A DNA stretch of 64,000 nt, taken from Ktedonobacteraceae bacterium (GTDB lineage: Bacteria > Chloroflexota > Ktedonobacteria > Ktedonobacterales > Ktedonobacteraceae). The notes beneath the pieces are model-generated. The model was not told where the DNA came from. It did not search any database and saw only the letters and a list, made by a program, of their open reading frames with translations. This document shows, in pieces, positions 37,714-47,129 of this stretch. The stretch covers positions 361,350 through 425,349 of the forward strand of contig DASRBN010000037.1 of the NCBI GenBank assembly GCA_035653615.1, written 5' to 3'. Position 1 is the first letter of the stretch. Each line of letters begins with the position of its first letter. A program made the position numbers and the translations under genes.

Positions 37714-40017
37714 ATGATGGAAGTGGAGCAACAGGTCTCTCATCTGCACGCTACTCAAGTATTTAACGCCATCCTTCAAGAATTCAGCGCCATTACAGAT
37801 TATCGCACGCTGCGCGATAGTTTGCCCCGGCGCCTTGCTCATTTATTTCATTGCCGCTGCGTGCTGCTGTATCAACGCATAGGAGAAACCTTGCAATTCG
37901 CAGCGGGTAGCTACGACGATCACCCCGGCTGGTCGGCCTCTTTGCTGGCAGTCGCCCATATCAATCCCATCGACCTCAAAGGGAATACGCTTGAGGCTCA
38001 GGCCTGGCGTATACGTCATGCTGTCACCTCACCACCGCATAGCATGCAGCCAACGATAATCGCCGTCCCTCTTGTCTACCGGCAGCGCGTTACCGGCGTT
38101 CTCGTCGCAATCCGCAACAACACGCCGGAAACACAGCCGCTTGTGCTTGACGAAACATCTCAGGCTCGGTCGCCTGCACACTGGACTACAAATGACGTGC
38201 AGGTTGTAGAGACGGCTGCCAATATCATTGCCATGCAACTGGAGAATACGCGCTTGCTCGAGCGTGAGCGCGACCGCATTCGTGAACTTTCGCTCCTTAA
38301 CAGCATTAGCAGCCAGGTGAACGGTTCGATGCACGACCTGAACCGCCTGCAGGCAATCGTCACGCAGCGTACCAGGGAGATTTCCGCTGCCGATATGTGC
38401 GGCCTGCTGCTCTCGTCTACGCCAGCGGATACGCTGCCCTGGCTCTCACCAACCTTACAGGCTATGCTCTGGCAGCATTTTAGCAGCCAGCACGATGTCA
38501 ATTCAGCGCCTCTCATTCTCGAACGACCCGGTGATAGTGAATCGGCAGGCTACCTGGATCAGCTACCGCAAGCGATCAAGACCTTTTTTGCCATTCCTTT
38601 ACTCGCCAGAGAGATAGGAACGCGCATGAGCATATTGAACCGGTATGGAGAGACAGCACATTTCACTGCTGTGCCCATGGAGACGGCAGGTACCGCCAGG
38701 ACAGTACAGCCGGTAGCGCCAACGCCTCCACAGACAAAGCGTGTATTAGGGATAATCGTGGGCGCCTTTCAAAGGCCGTGGAAATTACGCCGTGAGGAAC
38801 TTATTTTGCTTCAAGTCGTAGCAGACCAGGCCGGCGCGGTTCTGGAAAACATCGCGCTCGTAGAAGCCGTCATAGAGGCGCGCAACGAGGCACGCAAATT
38901 ATTACGCCAGGTCTTAGAAGATCAGAAGTTGAAGCAGTTGATTCTGGAAAGCATACCTGCCGGCTTAATCACCATCGACCTGGATGGCCGGATCACCACG
39001 TTCAATCGTGCCGCGCAAGAGATAACCGGCTATCATTCATTTGAGGTCGAGGGACAACCCTTACAAAAGTTTCTCCCTCTCCAGACGGTGCAAACTGTTG
39101 TACAGGCGGGTATAGCGCAGAATGAAACCGTCGTCACAAATGATTACAGGAGCCAGGAAATAGTACTCGACGCCACGTTGCTGCCCTTGTGTGATGATCG
39201 GGGCAAGCAGGTAGGCGTGCTTTTAACATTTACCGACGTAACGACTATGCGCCGGCTGGAGGAAGAGAAACGCCGCCTTGACCGGCTGGCAGCGCTTGGA
39301 CAGATGGCCGCGAATATGGCCCATGAAGTTCGTAATCCCCTTGCCGCTATTAAAACATCCATGCAAATGCTGCTGGATGATCTCTCGCGTGTCGATCAAG
39401 ATACGCAGTTCGTTCTGGCTGAAGCGCAAGAAGCGATCTCCGTTGTACTTCAGGAGGTCGAGCGGCTAGATGCGATTGTCCATGATCTCTTGCTCTTTTC
39501 TCGCCCTCGCCAGTTGCACAGGATAGAGTGCAATATGCTGGAATTGATCGAGCGCGTAGTGCAGGTGATACAACCTCAATGCCAGGAGGCAGGGATAGTC
39601 ATCCAGCGAGCCTTTCATGAAGTTCCAGCAGTACAGGTAGATGTGGCGCAAATGGAGCAGGTCCTGCTGAACCTGGTGCTGAACGCTATTCACGCGATGC
39701 CCGGCGGCGGACTACTCACCGTTTCCTGCCAGGTGGTACCCACGGTATCCACTCAGTCCCTTAGAGTTGGTGCAGCGGGTGTTTCACCTGACGAGCAACA
39801 GGGTAATCTTGAAATCTCTATCAGCGATACCGGTACAGGAATAGCGCCTGGTGAACTCGAACGAATTTTTCAACCATTCTTTACTACAAAAGCCCACGGC
39901 ATTGGACTCGGCTTGCCAATAACGCGCCGGTTCATCGAGGATCACGGCGGGTCTATTCAGGTGCAGAGCCAGCATGGGTATGGCGCCACATTCATAGTTC
40001 GCCTGCCGTTGGTATAG
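37714..40017 (+). CDS. Sensor histidine kinase (GAF-GAF-PAS-HisKA-HATPase)
   Basis: A 767-residue cytoplasmic sensor kinase of the NtrB/AtoS type. GAF-like domains lie at about 15-190 and 205-400. A linker helix leads to a PAS domain (ILESIPAGLITIDLDGRITTFNRAA, about 410-520) and a phospho-acceptor H-box (MAANMAHEVRNPLAAI). The ATPase boxes are LVLNAIHAMPGGG, DTGTGIAPGELERIFQPFFTT and GIGLGLPITRRF. No transmembrane helix. ATG 37714 has GGGGGAG upstream; the frame is open further upstream but without family content. The response regulator gene follows 138 bp downstream. Confidence 0.9.
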   Translation: MMEVEQQVSHLHATQVFNAILQEFSAITDYRTLRDSLPRRLAHLFHCRCVLLYQRIGETLQFAAGSYDDHPGWSASLLAVAHINPIDLKGNTLEAQAWRIRHAVTSPPHSMQPTIIAVPLVYRQRVTGVLVAIRNNTPETQPLVLDETSQARSPAHWTTNDVQVVETAANIIAMQLENTRLLERERDRIRELSLLNSISSQVNGSMHDLNRLQAIVTQRTREISAADMCGLLLSSTPADTLPWLSPTLQAMLWQHFSSQHDVNSAPLILERPGDSESAGYLDQLPQAIKTFFAIPLLAREIGTRMSILNRYGETAHFTAVPMETAGTARTVQPVAPTPPQTKRVLGIIVGAFQRPWKLRREELILLQVVADQAGAVLENIALVEAVIEARNEARKLLRQVLEDQKLKQLILESIPAGLITIDLDGRITTFNRAAQEITGYHSFEVEGQPLQKFLPLQTVQTVVQAGIAQNETVVTNDYRSQEIVLDATLLPLCDDRGKQVGVLLTFTDVTTMRRLEEEKRRLDRLAALGQMAANMAHEVRNPLAAIKTSMQMLLDDLSRVDQDTQFVLAEAQEAISVVLQEVERLDAIVHDLLLFSRPRQLHRIECNMLELIERVVQVIQPQCQEAGIVIQRAFHEVPAVQVDVAQMEQVLLNLVLNAIHAMPGGGLLTVSCQVVPTVSTQSLRVGAAGVSPDEQQGNLEISISDTGTGIAPGELERIFQPFFTTKAHGIGLGLPITRRFIEDHGGSIQVQSQHGYGATFIVRLPLV

Positions 40018-40049
40018 ATTCTTCGTGGAATGTACCTTCGAGCGAGCTG

Positions 40050-40140
40050 TGTCATTCTGAGCGAAGCGAAGAATCTCAGTGCAACGAGGCAGAGATTCTT
40101 CGTTGCACTCAGAATGACATGCCTGGCTCAGAATGACATG
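40050..40140. repeat. Compound CATTCTGAGCG/GTGCAACG repeat
   Basis: A forward arm (GTCATTCTGAGCGAAGCG, then AAGAATCTC), an inverted arm of the GTGCAACG variant (GAGATTCTTCGTTGCACTCAG) and a third partial CAGAATGACATG. The unit sits inside the kinase-regulator operon and ends directly before the regulator's ribosome-binding site. Confidence 0.8.
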
Positions 40141-40155
40141 CATAGGGGGTTGGAA

Positions 40156-41556
40156 GTGAGTTTAACCATTCTCATTATCGATGATGAACCTAATCTGCCG
40201 CATCAGTTCGCGCGCTACCTGAGAAAGCATGGCTACGAGGTTTATACGGCGCCTGATGGGGAAACAGGCCTGGCGGAATTGCAAAAAAGCAGCATTGACC
40301 TGGTACTGCTCGACGTGCGTCTGCCTCATCTCGGAGGCCTGGATGTATTGACGCGCATTCGCGAAAGCGATCAAGAGTTGCCGGTCATCATGCTTACTGC
40401 CTATGGAGATGTGCAAACGGCAGTAGCCGCCATGAAATTGGGAGCCTCTGACTATCTTATCAAAGGCTTTGATCTCGACGAACTATTGCTGGCCGTCCAG
40501 CGTGCGCTGGAGATGAGCGCGATGTATCGTGAATTGCGCCAGTTGCGGCGCGAGCGCAGCGACAACTACCACTTCAACTATCTCGTCGGGCACAGCGAGC
40601 GTATGCGCGAAGTGTTTGACCTGGTAGCGCGAGTCGCGAGAAGCGATACAGCCTCGGTTCTGATCACCGGCGAAAGTGGCACCGGTAAAGAAGTTGTCGC
40701 TCGTGCCATTCATGATCAGAGCTTGCGTGCTTCCGGCCCATTCCATCCCCTCAATTGCGCTGCCATTGCCAATAACCTGCTTGAAAGCGAATTATTCGGC
40801 TACGAGCAATACGCCTTCACCGATGCGAAAAAGCAAAAGCGTGGGTTGCTCGAACTGGCAGATGGGGGAACGCTCTTTCTTGACGAAATTGGCGAAATGC
40901 CGCTCGACATGCAGGCCAAGCTCTTACGCGTGCTAGAAACCAGGTCATTTTATCGTCTTGGCGGCAATAGGGAGGTCAAGATCAATGTGCGCGTGCTGGC
41001 GGCGACTAATCGCGACCTTGAAGCGGCCATGCAGGAGGGTAAATTTCGCGCCGATCTTTTCTTTCGCCTGGCGGTATTGCGTATCGCACTTCCGCCGCTA
41101 CGCGAACGTCCCGGCGATATTCTCCTCTTCGCCTCGCGTTTTGTGGACGATTTTAACAGGTCTCTGGGGAGAAATGTGCGGCGTATCGCGCCAGAAACAC
41201 AGCGCCTGCTGCTTGCCTACCGGTGGCCGGGCAACGTGCGCGAACTGAAAAATGTGATCGAGCGCGCGATGATTCTTAGCGCCGGTGATGAACTTTTGCC
41301 TTCCCACTTGCCGCGTGAAATTGTAGGGACTATCGATGATGAACGTGGTAGCCAGATCGACCCCTGGGAGCAATGGCTGCGTTTGCATCCCCCCGGCCAG
41401 ATTTCGCTTGAAGAGGTCAACGAACGGGTAGAGCGGTATTTTGTGCGCCGGGCGCTAGAGTCCGCCGGCTATAATCGCGCGCGGGCTGCCGAACTTCTAG
41501 GCCTCGCGAAAGTTGACCAGCTCCGCTACTTGATGCGCAAATATCACATTGAGTGA
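40156..41556 (+). CDS. NtrC-family response regulator with degenerate GAFTGA loop
   Basis: A 466-residue regulator. The receiver (1-120) has acid pair DD and phospho-Asp53 in VLLDVRLP. The AAA+ domain has Walker A GESGTGKE, Walker [14 protein letters not shown], sensor [10 protein letters not shown] and Arg-finger region [14 protein letters not shown]. The sigma-54 contact loop GAFTGA reads YAFTDA (residues 219-224), and the Fis-type HTH is at the C-terminus ([13 protein letters not shown]). GTG 40156 is chosen because AGGGGG lies 6 nt upstream and the receiver begins there. Partner of the kinase upstream. Sigma-54-dependent activation is doubtful. Confidence 0.88.
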   Translation: MSLTILIIDDEPNLPHQFARYLRKHGYEVYTAPDGETGLAELQKSSIDLVLLDVRLPHLGGLDVLTRIRESDQELPVIMLTAYGDVQTAVAAMKLGASDYLIKGFDLDELLLAVQRALEMSAMYRELRQLRRERSDNYHFNYLVGHSERMREVFDLVARVARSDTASVLITGESGTGKEVVARAIHDQSLRASGPFHPLNCAAIANNLLESELFGYEQYAFTDAKKQKRGLLELADGGTLFLDEIGEMPLDMQAKLLRVLETRSFYRLGGNREVKINVRVLAATNRDLEAAMQEGKFRADLFFRLAVLRIALPPLRERPGDILLFASRFVDDFNRSLGRNVRRIAPETQRLLLAYRWPGNVRELKNVIERAMILSAGDELLPSHLPREIVGTIDDERGSQIDPWEQWLRLHPPGQISLEEVNERVERYFVRRALESAGYNRARAAELLGLAKVDQLRYLMRKYHIE

Positions 41557-42566
41557 TCGGGAAAGGACAAAAACCCTGCTTCCAATTCTTGCCATACGAT
41601 GCGTTCGGCCTCGAAATTGTCGATATGCCGGTGATCCTGGCTTGCCCGGATGATCGTCTGGGCCACCTTCTGACGGAATGAGGACAGATATGGGCGTTGT
41701 TCAGGCGCCAGGGGCATAGCGCGGAATGCAATAAGATCGGGGTCGTAAAAATCTTCTTTGTTGAATGCCAGGGAGATGATATCACTGAATGTGCCGAGGA
41801 GCGACAGGCGTTGTTCGGTAAAATGGCCAATCTGCGTGCTTGAAGCGAGCAGGCAACCGGCAATACGCCCTTCTTGCCAGATGGGGTAGGCAGCTGCGCT
41901 TACCTCAAATTCGGTTTGATATCCTGGAAGCAGGTGTTCTTTGCTCAGGTCTTCAATACTTGCCGGGCGGCGCGTTTGTACAACGTAACCCGCGAGCGAT
42001 TCGATACCGAGAAAGGCCGCCAGGTGTTGCAGGTCTTCTGGCCAGGGTGGTGTACCTTTTCCAAGGCGCTCGCGCAGGCTGCGAATTTTCCCGCCGGAAG
42101 AGGGCGGCATACACTGCGCCAGCGTGATGGACATGCCCTGTCCGTGTACGTCCAATTGGGCAAGGGCCTGTTTCAAGACCATCTCGCTGATTTGCCAGAA
42201 GCGCAATGAGTCGGTGACCGTAGCGCGTGTGTTCAACACCTGCGAGAAGAACTGGCCTGGAATGTGTTCCGGTATTTCTTCATCTAACCAGGAAGCAGCA
42301 TCGTCGTAGTCCTGCTCAAGGGCCTCTAGCAACTCTGTACGATAGTGAGGTTGCACGCACTGTAGCAGGTGAATCAATTGTGGTTTCCCCGGCGTGGCCT
42401 CATTGCTGGCCCAGCGTGAAAGCGTCATAGGGGAGACCGACATGGCAGCTGCGAGACGCTGGCGTTCGCCGGGGAGGGCGATAATGCGTTGTAGCACAGC
42501 GCGCCACGCCTCTGTTGCTGGCTCTTGCTCTTTTAATTGAGCCGAATGGCGAGGGTGATTATGCAT
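41544..42566 (-). CDS. HTH and GAF-like transcriptional regulator
   Basis: A 340-residue protein. An XRE-like HTH near residues 25-60 (RQRLAAAMSVSPMTLSRWASNEATPG) is followed by a helical linker and a GAF-like sensor domain (about 130-300, SLRFWQISEMVLKQALAQL to TQIGHFTEQRLSLLGTFSDII). ATG 42566 has AAAGGGG upstream. Its 3' end overlaps the convergent regulator gene by 13 bp. Ligand and targets are unknown. Confidence 0.72.
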   Translation of the reverse strand: MHNHPRHSAQLKEQEPATEAWRAVLQRIIALPGERQRLAAAMSVSPMTLSRWASNEATPGKPQLIHLLQCVQPHYRTELLEALEQDYDDAASWLDEEIPEHIPGQFFSQVLNTRATVTDSLRFWQISEMVLKQALAQLDVHGQGMSITLAQCMPPSSGGKIRSLRERLGKGTPPWPEDLQHLAAFLGIESLAGYVVQTRRPASIEDLSKEHLLPGYQTEFEVSAAAYPIWQEGRIAGCLLASSTQIGHFTEQRLSLLGTFSDIISLAFNKEDFYDPDLIAFRAMPLAPEQRPYLSSFRQKVAQTIIRASQDHRHIDNFEAERIVWQELEAGFLSFPDHSM

Positions 42567-42722
42567 GCGTGCCCCTTTCTCACATGGCTGGTCAACGAGG
42601 ACAGGGCAAGCCTCTGTCCCTACTGGACGTAATGATAACAGAGCCAACGATGAGAGTCAATAAGTCAAGCATTCGAGCATTCGATACGTCCGTTGTAAGG
42701 GCCTACCCTTGTCCCAGTAAGG

Positions 42723-42753
42723 CATGTCATTCTGAGTGAAACGAAGAATCTCT
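42723..42753. repeat. Single-arm CATTCTGAGTG repeat copy
   Basis: CATGTCATTCTGAGTGAAAC, then GAAGAATCTC, one arm only. It lies in the 307-bp gap between the HTH-GAF gene and the CheY-like gene, which otherwise shows no gene. Confidence 0.7.
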
Positions 42754-42873
42754 ACCCCTGTTGCGAAAAGCTGGCTATACCTGTTGTACTTCTGCCTTGA
42801 AATACGTATTATAGATAATATTATTCGCACAAACCTGGAGAACAAGAAAGCATAGGATAGGAGCAAGCGGCTC

Positions 42874-43248
42874 ATGCCAAAACAGATCATTGTCGTAGAT
42901 GATGACAAGGAAGTGCGAGAAATTATCACCTTTGCGCTGACTCGCACCGGTTTTGAAGTGCATGCCGCTTCGAACGACCGGCAACTTGAAGACCTGCTTG
43001 CTGTGCAGATGCCTGATCTGATTATTCTGGATGTAATGATGCCAGGCATGGATGGCTATAGTCTTTTCGAGCATTTGCGCAGTAGACTCGAAACCCGGCA
43101 TGTCCCTGTCATAATTATGACAGCCCATGCTGAGGATATCTACCAGCGCATCAGTCTTGATCTTGGAGCCGCGCAACATATCACAAAACCATTTCATCCA
43201 CTTGAAGTGGTCGAAAAAGTCAAAAAACTGCTTCAAGTTAGCTCATAA
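42874..43248 (+). CDS. Single-domain response regulator
   Basis: A 124-residue CheY-like receiver with no output domain. It has acid triplet VVDDDKE, phospho-Asp53 in IILDVMMPGMDG, Thr in IIMTAH and Lys in ITKPF, so phosphorylation chemistry is intact. No kinase is adjacent. It probably relays phosphate or binds a protein partner. Confidence 0.88.
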   Translation: MPKQIIVVDDDKEVREIITFALTRTGFEVHAASNDRQLEDLLAVQMPDLIILDVMMPGMDGYSLFEHLRSRLETRHVPVIIMTAHAEDIYQRISLDLGAAQHITKPFHPLEVVEKVKKLLQVSS

Positions 43249-43372
43249 TATGGTAAAATTGAGAGTGAGATAGATAGCTCTTGTCTGCCTACGAAGACCC
43301 TGGTATCATTAGAAGCGAAATATGCTAATGAATTCCAGGCGCGTTCTGGCGAGTCCAAGGAAGAGAACTGAG

Positions 43373-43822
43373 ATGTCGAACAAGTACGAGCGCGAGATTG
43401 AGGAAATCCTGCGAAATTTGGAAAAAACGGAGCCGAAGCCTGGCATAGGCCAAAAAATCAGTGGGCGGTTACGGCGCAAATCGGAGTTCCGCAGCCGTGC
43501 GCGTCGACGTTCTATGCCCTCATTCAATTTCAGTGCTTCGGAATGGCTACTCATTATTGCCTGGTTTGCAGCGCTCCTCGCCGGTGGTTGGGCTTTTGCG
43601 CAGGGTGAAGCAGACATGTTCACCGGAATCGTGGCGGTGGTAGGGGCGGCCTGCCTGGCGATCATCCTTATCCTCCCGTTTGTATCGCGCTCCAGTTATG
43701 CCACGCGGCCCGGTCCATATGGCAACGTCACAACTATCCGGCGCAATCCGCTCAGCAGCCTGGCTACGCGTTGGAATCTCTTCCTCCTCAAACTGCGTTA
43801 CAGGCGCAGAAAAGATCATTAA
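43373..43822 (+). CDS. Small membrane protein with basic N-terminus
   Basis: A 149-residue protein. The N-terminus is charged and helical (EREIEEILRNLEKTEPKPG), then Arg-rich (RRKSEFRSRARRRS). Two transmembrane helices follow (WLLIIAWFAALLAGGWAFA and GIVAVVGAACLAIILILPF, about 65-115), with a basic tail. ATG 43373 is preceded by AAGGAAGAGAAC. No family recognised; Chloroflexota genomes often carry similar small proteins, which is recollection rather than a search. Confidence 0.65.
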   Translation: MSNKYEREIEEILRNLEKTEPKPGIGQKISGRLRRKSEFRSRARRRSMPSFNFSASEWLLIIAWFAALLAGGWAFAQGEADMFTGIVAVVGAACLAIILILPFVSRSSYATRPGPYGNVTTIRRNPLSSLATRWNLFLLKLRYRRRKDH

Positions 43823-43883
43823 TACAAGCGCAAATATTGCCCACAACGACCGAAGCGGGCAGGGCGAAGGGGCGAAACAGTAC

Positions 43884-43912
43884 TTGACACTTCGCCAAAA
43901 GCGTGTTATAGT
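43884..43912 (+). promoter_or_regulatory. Sigma-70-type promoter for tRNA genes
   Basis: TTGACA (43884-43889), a 17-bp spacer and TATAGT (43907-43912), 65 bp upstream of tRNA-Pro. Confidence 0.85.
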
Positions 43913-43977
43913 GCGCTTGCATTCAGGCAAACTATCCTGATACAGCATATGAGTGAGTAAGTGAGCGAATACTTTAG

Positions 43978-44050
43978 CGGGGTGTAGCGCAGTTGGTAGC
44001 GCGCATGGTTTGGGACCATGAGGTCCGCGGTTCAAGTCCGCGCACCCCGA
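43978..44050 (+). tRNA. tRNA-Pro (anticodon UGG)
   Basis: Cloverleaf read by eye: acceptor CGGGGTG pairs with CACCCCG plus discriminator A. The anticodon stem is CATGG/CCATG with loop TTTGGGA (anticodon TGG), and the T-arm is GCGGTTCAAGTCCGC. CCA is not encoded. Confidence 0.93.
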
Positions 44051-44095
44051 CCCAACCCGCCGACTTCAAGCTCATTCGATGCTAGCAAAGACCAT

Positions 44096-44167
44096 GCGGG
44101 AGTAACTCAGTGGTAGAGTTCCTGCCTTCCAAGCAGGCTGTCGCGGGTTCGAGCCCCGTCTCCCGCT
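44096..44167 (+). tRNA. tRNA-Gly (anticodon UCC)
   Basis: Acceptor GCGGGAG pairs with CTCCCGC plus discriminator T. The anticodon stem is CCTGC/GCAGG with loop CTTCCAA (anticodon TCC), and the T-loop reads GGTTCGAGCCC. The next three bases are CCA (44168-44170), possibly encoded. Its 3' end faces a tyrosine recombinase gene, so it may be the integration site of the accessory region. Confidence 0.93.
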
Positions 44168-44275
44168 CCAGGTAAGAAACCGTCTCTCTGGGAAAGCTTC
44201 ATACGCTGTTTGAAGACAAGCAGGCAGTGATGGAGACCAGAGCAGGCGGTTTTGTTGTGTGCGCAAACGCGCGCA

Positions 44276-44347
44276 GCGACCATCTGCCTCACTACCGTTG
44301 CGACTATCTGCCTCGGCGCGTGCGCGACCATCTGCCTCGGTGCCCAC
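44276..44347. repeat. Three 24-bp-period direct repeats upstream of integrase
   Basis: GCGAC(C/T)ATCTGCCTC occurs at 44276, 44300 and 44324, exactly 24 bp apart. They lie between the tRNA-Gly 3' end and the integrase start. They are candidates for integrase or excisionase arm-type sites. Confidence 0.75.
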
Positions 44348-44394
44348 CACGCCTGCCTGTCTCCTGCTGAGTTATCAGGTAAGGAGAGAAACCA

Positions 44395-45612
44395 ATGGTA
44401 TCCGAGCAATCCAAACAACCATCGAAACAGGTGACGGAGGCCCGCGCGGCGGCGCAGCGGACGAAACTGAACGCACAAGCGGCAGTGCGTCGCCGCGCTG
44501 CCGAGCACCCCTCCAAAACGAAACGCCCGACCGGGCAGCAGGGGCAGCGCGACCTGCTCTCGAAGCGCCGCGCCCAGACCACGGTTGCGCGCGCCATCCA
44601 GGACTACCTGGCCGATCACGAGGGCAGCAACCATAGCCCGAAAACCCTGCAATGGCATCAGACCGCCCTCGGGCTCTTGCGCACCTTCTTAGAAAAAGAA
44701 CGAGGCATCACCCTGGTAGGCGAAGTCGATGCGGCCGATCTCTCCGCCTGGTTTGCTGCCTTGCGCAAGACTCCGGGCAGTCATGGCAAACTCCGGGCTG
44801 AGCGCACAGTCCAGACCTATGCGCGCTCAGCCCGGGCCTTCTTCCACTGGCTGGTGCATCGCGAGATTCTGGAACGCAGTCCCTTTGACAAGCTGTCCCT
44901 ACCGAAAGTTGGAAAGCCGCTGATTCGCATCATCGAGCCGGAGGAGTTTGAACGGCTCCTGCAGGCCTGCACCCCTCCTGGAGAAATGGGTCCCCTGGCC
45001 GACCGGGCGGCCGCCCGCAATCGGGCTATCCTTTGGCTGCTCTACGATACCGGCATTCGGCTGGCCGAGTTATGTCATCTGCGCCTGGAGGACTTTGACC
45101 GCAAGCATGGCACCATCATCGTCAAAGGTAAGGGATCCAAGGAGCGACGCATTGCGCTGGGCAACAACTGCTTGCGCAACCTGCTCTATTACCTGGATCG
45201 CCATCGGCCAGATGAGGAGGAGTTAGCGCAGTGGGGCAGCGCCGGGGAAGATCACCTCTTCCTCTCCGAAACGCGCCTGCCGCTGACAAACAATGGGGTG
45301 AGTTTGCTCGTGAAGCGGGTGCGGCAACGCGCCGGGATCACCGACAAGCGCATCAGCCCGCACATCTTCCGCCATACCTTCGCGGTACGGTATCTCATCC
45401 TGGGCAATGATCCTTTTTCCCTCCAAGAACTGTTGGGCCACGAGGACCTCTCAACGGTGCTGAATTATATGCACATGAACGATGAAACCAGGCAGGCCCA
45501 GAAGCGCAAGTTCAGTCCGGGGGATCACCTGCCGACGCGCATGCCGGGGCCGCGAGAGGACCGGCGTCGAGGCTTCCGCAAGAAACCTGCTCGCAAACCG
45601 GAGAGGAAATGA
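44395..45612 (+). CDS. Tyrosine recombinase (XerC/D-like integrase)
   Basis: A 405-residue site-specific recombinase. A basic Ala/Arg/Lys-rich N-terminal extension (about 1-65) precedes a core-binding domain (SPKTLQWHQTALGLLRTFL to RSARAFFHWLVHREI). The catalytic residues are complete: Arg in TGIRLAEL, Lys in KGKGSKERR, HxxR in SPHIFRHTFAV, His in LLGHED and nucleophile Tyr in VLNYMHM. Its position next to tRNA-Gly, reading away from it, is typical of an island integrase. A Lys/Arg-rich tail ends the protein. Confidence 0.9.
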   Translation: MVSEQSKQPSKQVTEARAAAQRTKLNAQAAVRRRAAEHPSKTKRPTGQQGQRDLLSKRRAQTTVARAIQDYLADHEGSNHSPKTLQWHQTALGLLRTFLEKERGITLVGEVDAADLSAWFAALRKTPGSHGKLRAERTVQTYARSARAFFHWLVHREILERSPFDKLSLPKVGKPLIRIIEPEEFERLLQACTPPGEMGPLADRAAARNRAILWLLYDTGIRLAELCHLRLEDFDRKHGTIIVKGKGSKERRIALGNNCLRNLLYYLDRHRPDEEELAQWGSAGEDHLFLSETRLPLTNNGVSLLVKRVRQRAGITDKRISPHIFRHTFAVRYLILGNDPFSLQELLGHEDLSTVLNYMHMNDETRQAQKRKFSPGDHLPTRMPGPREDRRRGFRKKPARKPERK

Positions 45613-45753
45613 TCAGATGGGTACTTTCCACTCCTGGTGGTTCACCGCCGGAACATGTCGCTCCGGTGGTTTGTCCACTCCCTCCTTCGCAAACCTCGCC
45701 GTCGCGAGGGAGGGGGCGAGCGTGCTCCATGCCGCCTGGACCGGAGGGGATGG

Positions 45754-46947
45754 ATGAACCAGCGGATTGGGCAGCAGGTTGGCACCTATCGGTTGCTGCA
45801 CGTCCTCGGAGAAGGCGGGTTTGCCACGGTCTACCTGGGCGAGCATGTACATCTGGGGACGCTGGCCGCCCTCAAGCTGCTCCATGTCACGTTTTCCTCT
45901 GAAGATCTCGAGGCCTTCCGCCGGGAAGCGCAGCTCATTGCCCGTCTGGAACATCCGCACATTGTGCGGGTACTGGACTATGACGTGCAGGCGGGTACGC
46001 CCTTTCTAGTGCTGAGCTTTGCGCCCGGAGGAACGCTGCGCAGTGCGCATCCCAAAGGGACAGTGCTCCCACTCACCAAAGTGGTCGACTACGTGGCACA
46101 GGTGTCTGAGGCGCTCCAGTATGCTCACGACCGGGGTATCATCCATCGTGACGTCAAACCGGAAAATCTGTTGGTGGGAGCACGCCAGGAGGTCCTGCTC
46201 GGCGACTTTGGCATCGCAGTCCTCTCCCAGCGCTCGCGGAGCGTTAGTACTCAGGAGGTGGTTGGAACGGCGGCCTATATGGCTCCGGAGCAGTTTCGAG
46301 GTAAACCCGGTGTTGCCAGCGATCAATACGCGCTGGCGGTGGTCGTCTATGAATGGCTCACCGGTGAGCGACCTTTCTCGGGGAGCTTTGTGGAACTTGC
46401 CAGCCAGCACCTGCTGACCCCAGCGCCGGGGCTGAGGCAGAAGAATGCGGGGATCTCGTCAGCAGTGGAACGTGTGGTGCTCACCGCGCTGGCGAAGGAT
46501 CCCGCCCGGCGGTTTGGCAGCGTCAGGGGGTTCGCGACCGCTCTCGAGCAGGCTGCTCACACGCTCTCCCCTACCATCCCGGCACATGCTCTCCCTCCAG
46601 TTGACCATGGGGTGAGCGCGGTTATTGCGCCAACGATCCCGCCAACTGCGTCTGAGTTGGCATCACTGAGCCCAGGCCTCGCTCGTCCCTCACGGCAGCT
46701 CCAGATGGCTGATCCCGGCGCGCGTGAACCTGCCAAGAGGCGGCGTGCCAGGAGGACGAGAAGAGTCCGGGCCATCTGCTTTGTGCTCTTCGTTGCCAGT
46801 GTTCTCCTCTGGTTGATTACCGCTGCCGATCCGGCGCTTCACGGGTGGTTTGCCGGAGCCATCCTGCTCACCCTTGTCTTCTGGATCGCCGCCTATGCCG
46901 ATCATCGCCGGGCGACCGAGGATCCTGGAGCAACGAACAAACGGTAA
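45754..46947 (+). CDS. Ser/Thr protein kinase with C-terminal membrane anchor
   Basis: A 397-residue Hanks-type kinase: GEGGFATVYLGEH, AALKLLH, HRDVKPENL, LGDFGIAV and MAPEQ (domain about 10-265). A Pro/Ser-rich linker and an Arg-rich stretch (AKRRRARRTRRVR) lead to two transmembrane helices. Unlike the two kinases at 2.9-6.6 kb, it has no S-component-like domain. ATG 45754 has GGAGGGG upstream. It lies on the accessory element, between the integrase and recD2 genes. Substrates unknown. Confidence 0.87.
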   Translation: MNQRIGQQVGTYRLLHVLGEGGFATVYLGEHVHLGTLAALKLLHVTFSSEDLEAFRREAQLIARLEHPHIVRVLDYDVQAGTPFLVLSFAPGGTLRSAHPKGTVLPLTKVVDYVAQVSEALQYAHDRGIIHRDVKPENLLVGARQEVLLGDFGIAVLSQRSRSVSTQEVVGTAAYMAPEQFRGKPGVASDQYALAVVVYEWLTGERPFSGSFVELASQHLLTPAPGLRQKNAGISSAVERVVLTALAKDPARRFGSVRGFATALEQAAHTLSPTIPAHALPPVDHGVSAVIAPTIPPTASELASLSPGLARPSRQLQMADPGAREPAKRRRARRTRRVRAICFVLFVASVLLWLITAADPALHGWFAGAILLTLVFWIAAYADHRRATEDPGATNKR

Positions 46948-47097
46948 CACCTCCAGGAGCGAGGGGCGGGTGTTGCGACACCTGGCACACCAGGGCACAC
47001 ACGGGGGATGCCAGGTAGGAGACAAAGAGCAGCATGCGAAGAGAGGAGGGCAGTTCCTTCCTTCCTTCGCTCTTCGGGCTGCTTGCTCCTCCTGGCG

Positions 47098-47129
47098 GGC
47101 AGGTGAGGGAGCACACTCTCTCACCTGCC
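47098..47129. terminator. Hairpin between convergent kinase and recD2 genes
   Basis: 10-bp perfect stem GGCAGGTGAG (47098-47107) with CTCACCTGCC (47120-47129) and a 12-nt loop. It overlaps the recD2 stop codon. Confidence 0.55.

Noticed and set aside
44276..44347. 24-bp direct repeats as a CRISPR array
   Set aside because: Only three units, repeat part 15 bp with 9-bp spacers and no cas genes. Better explained as integrase or excisionase sites.
45754..46947. Third kinase as another S-component fusion
   Set aside because: Its C-terminus has only two transmembrane helices and none of the FFGxVFGPxVG or GFIAGLAM blocks.
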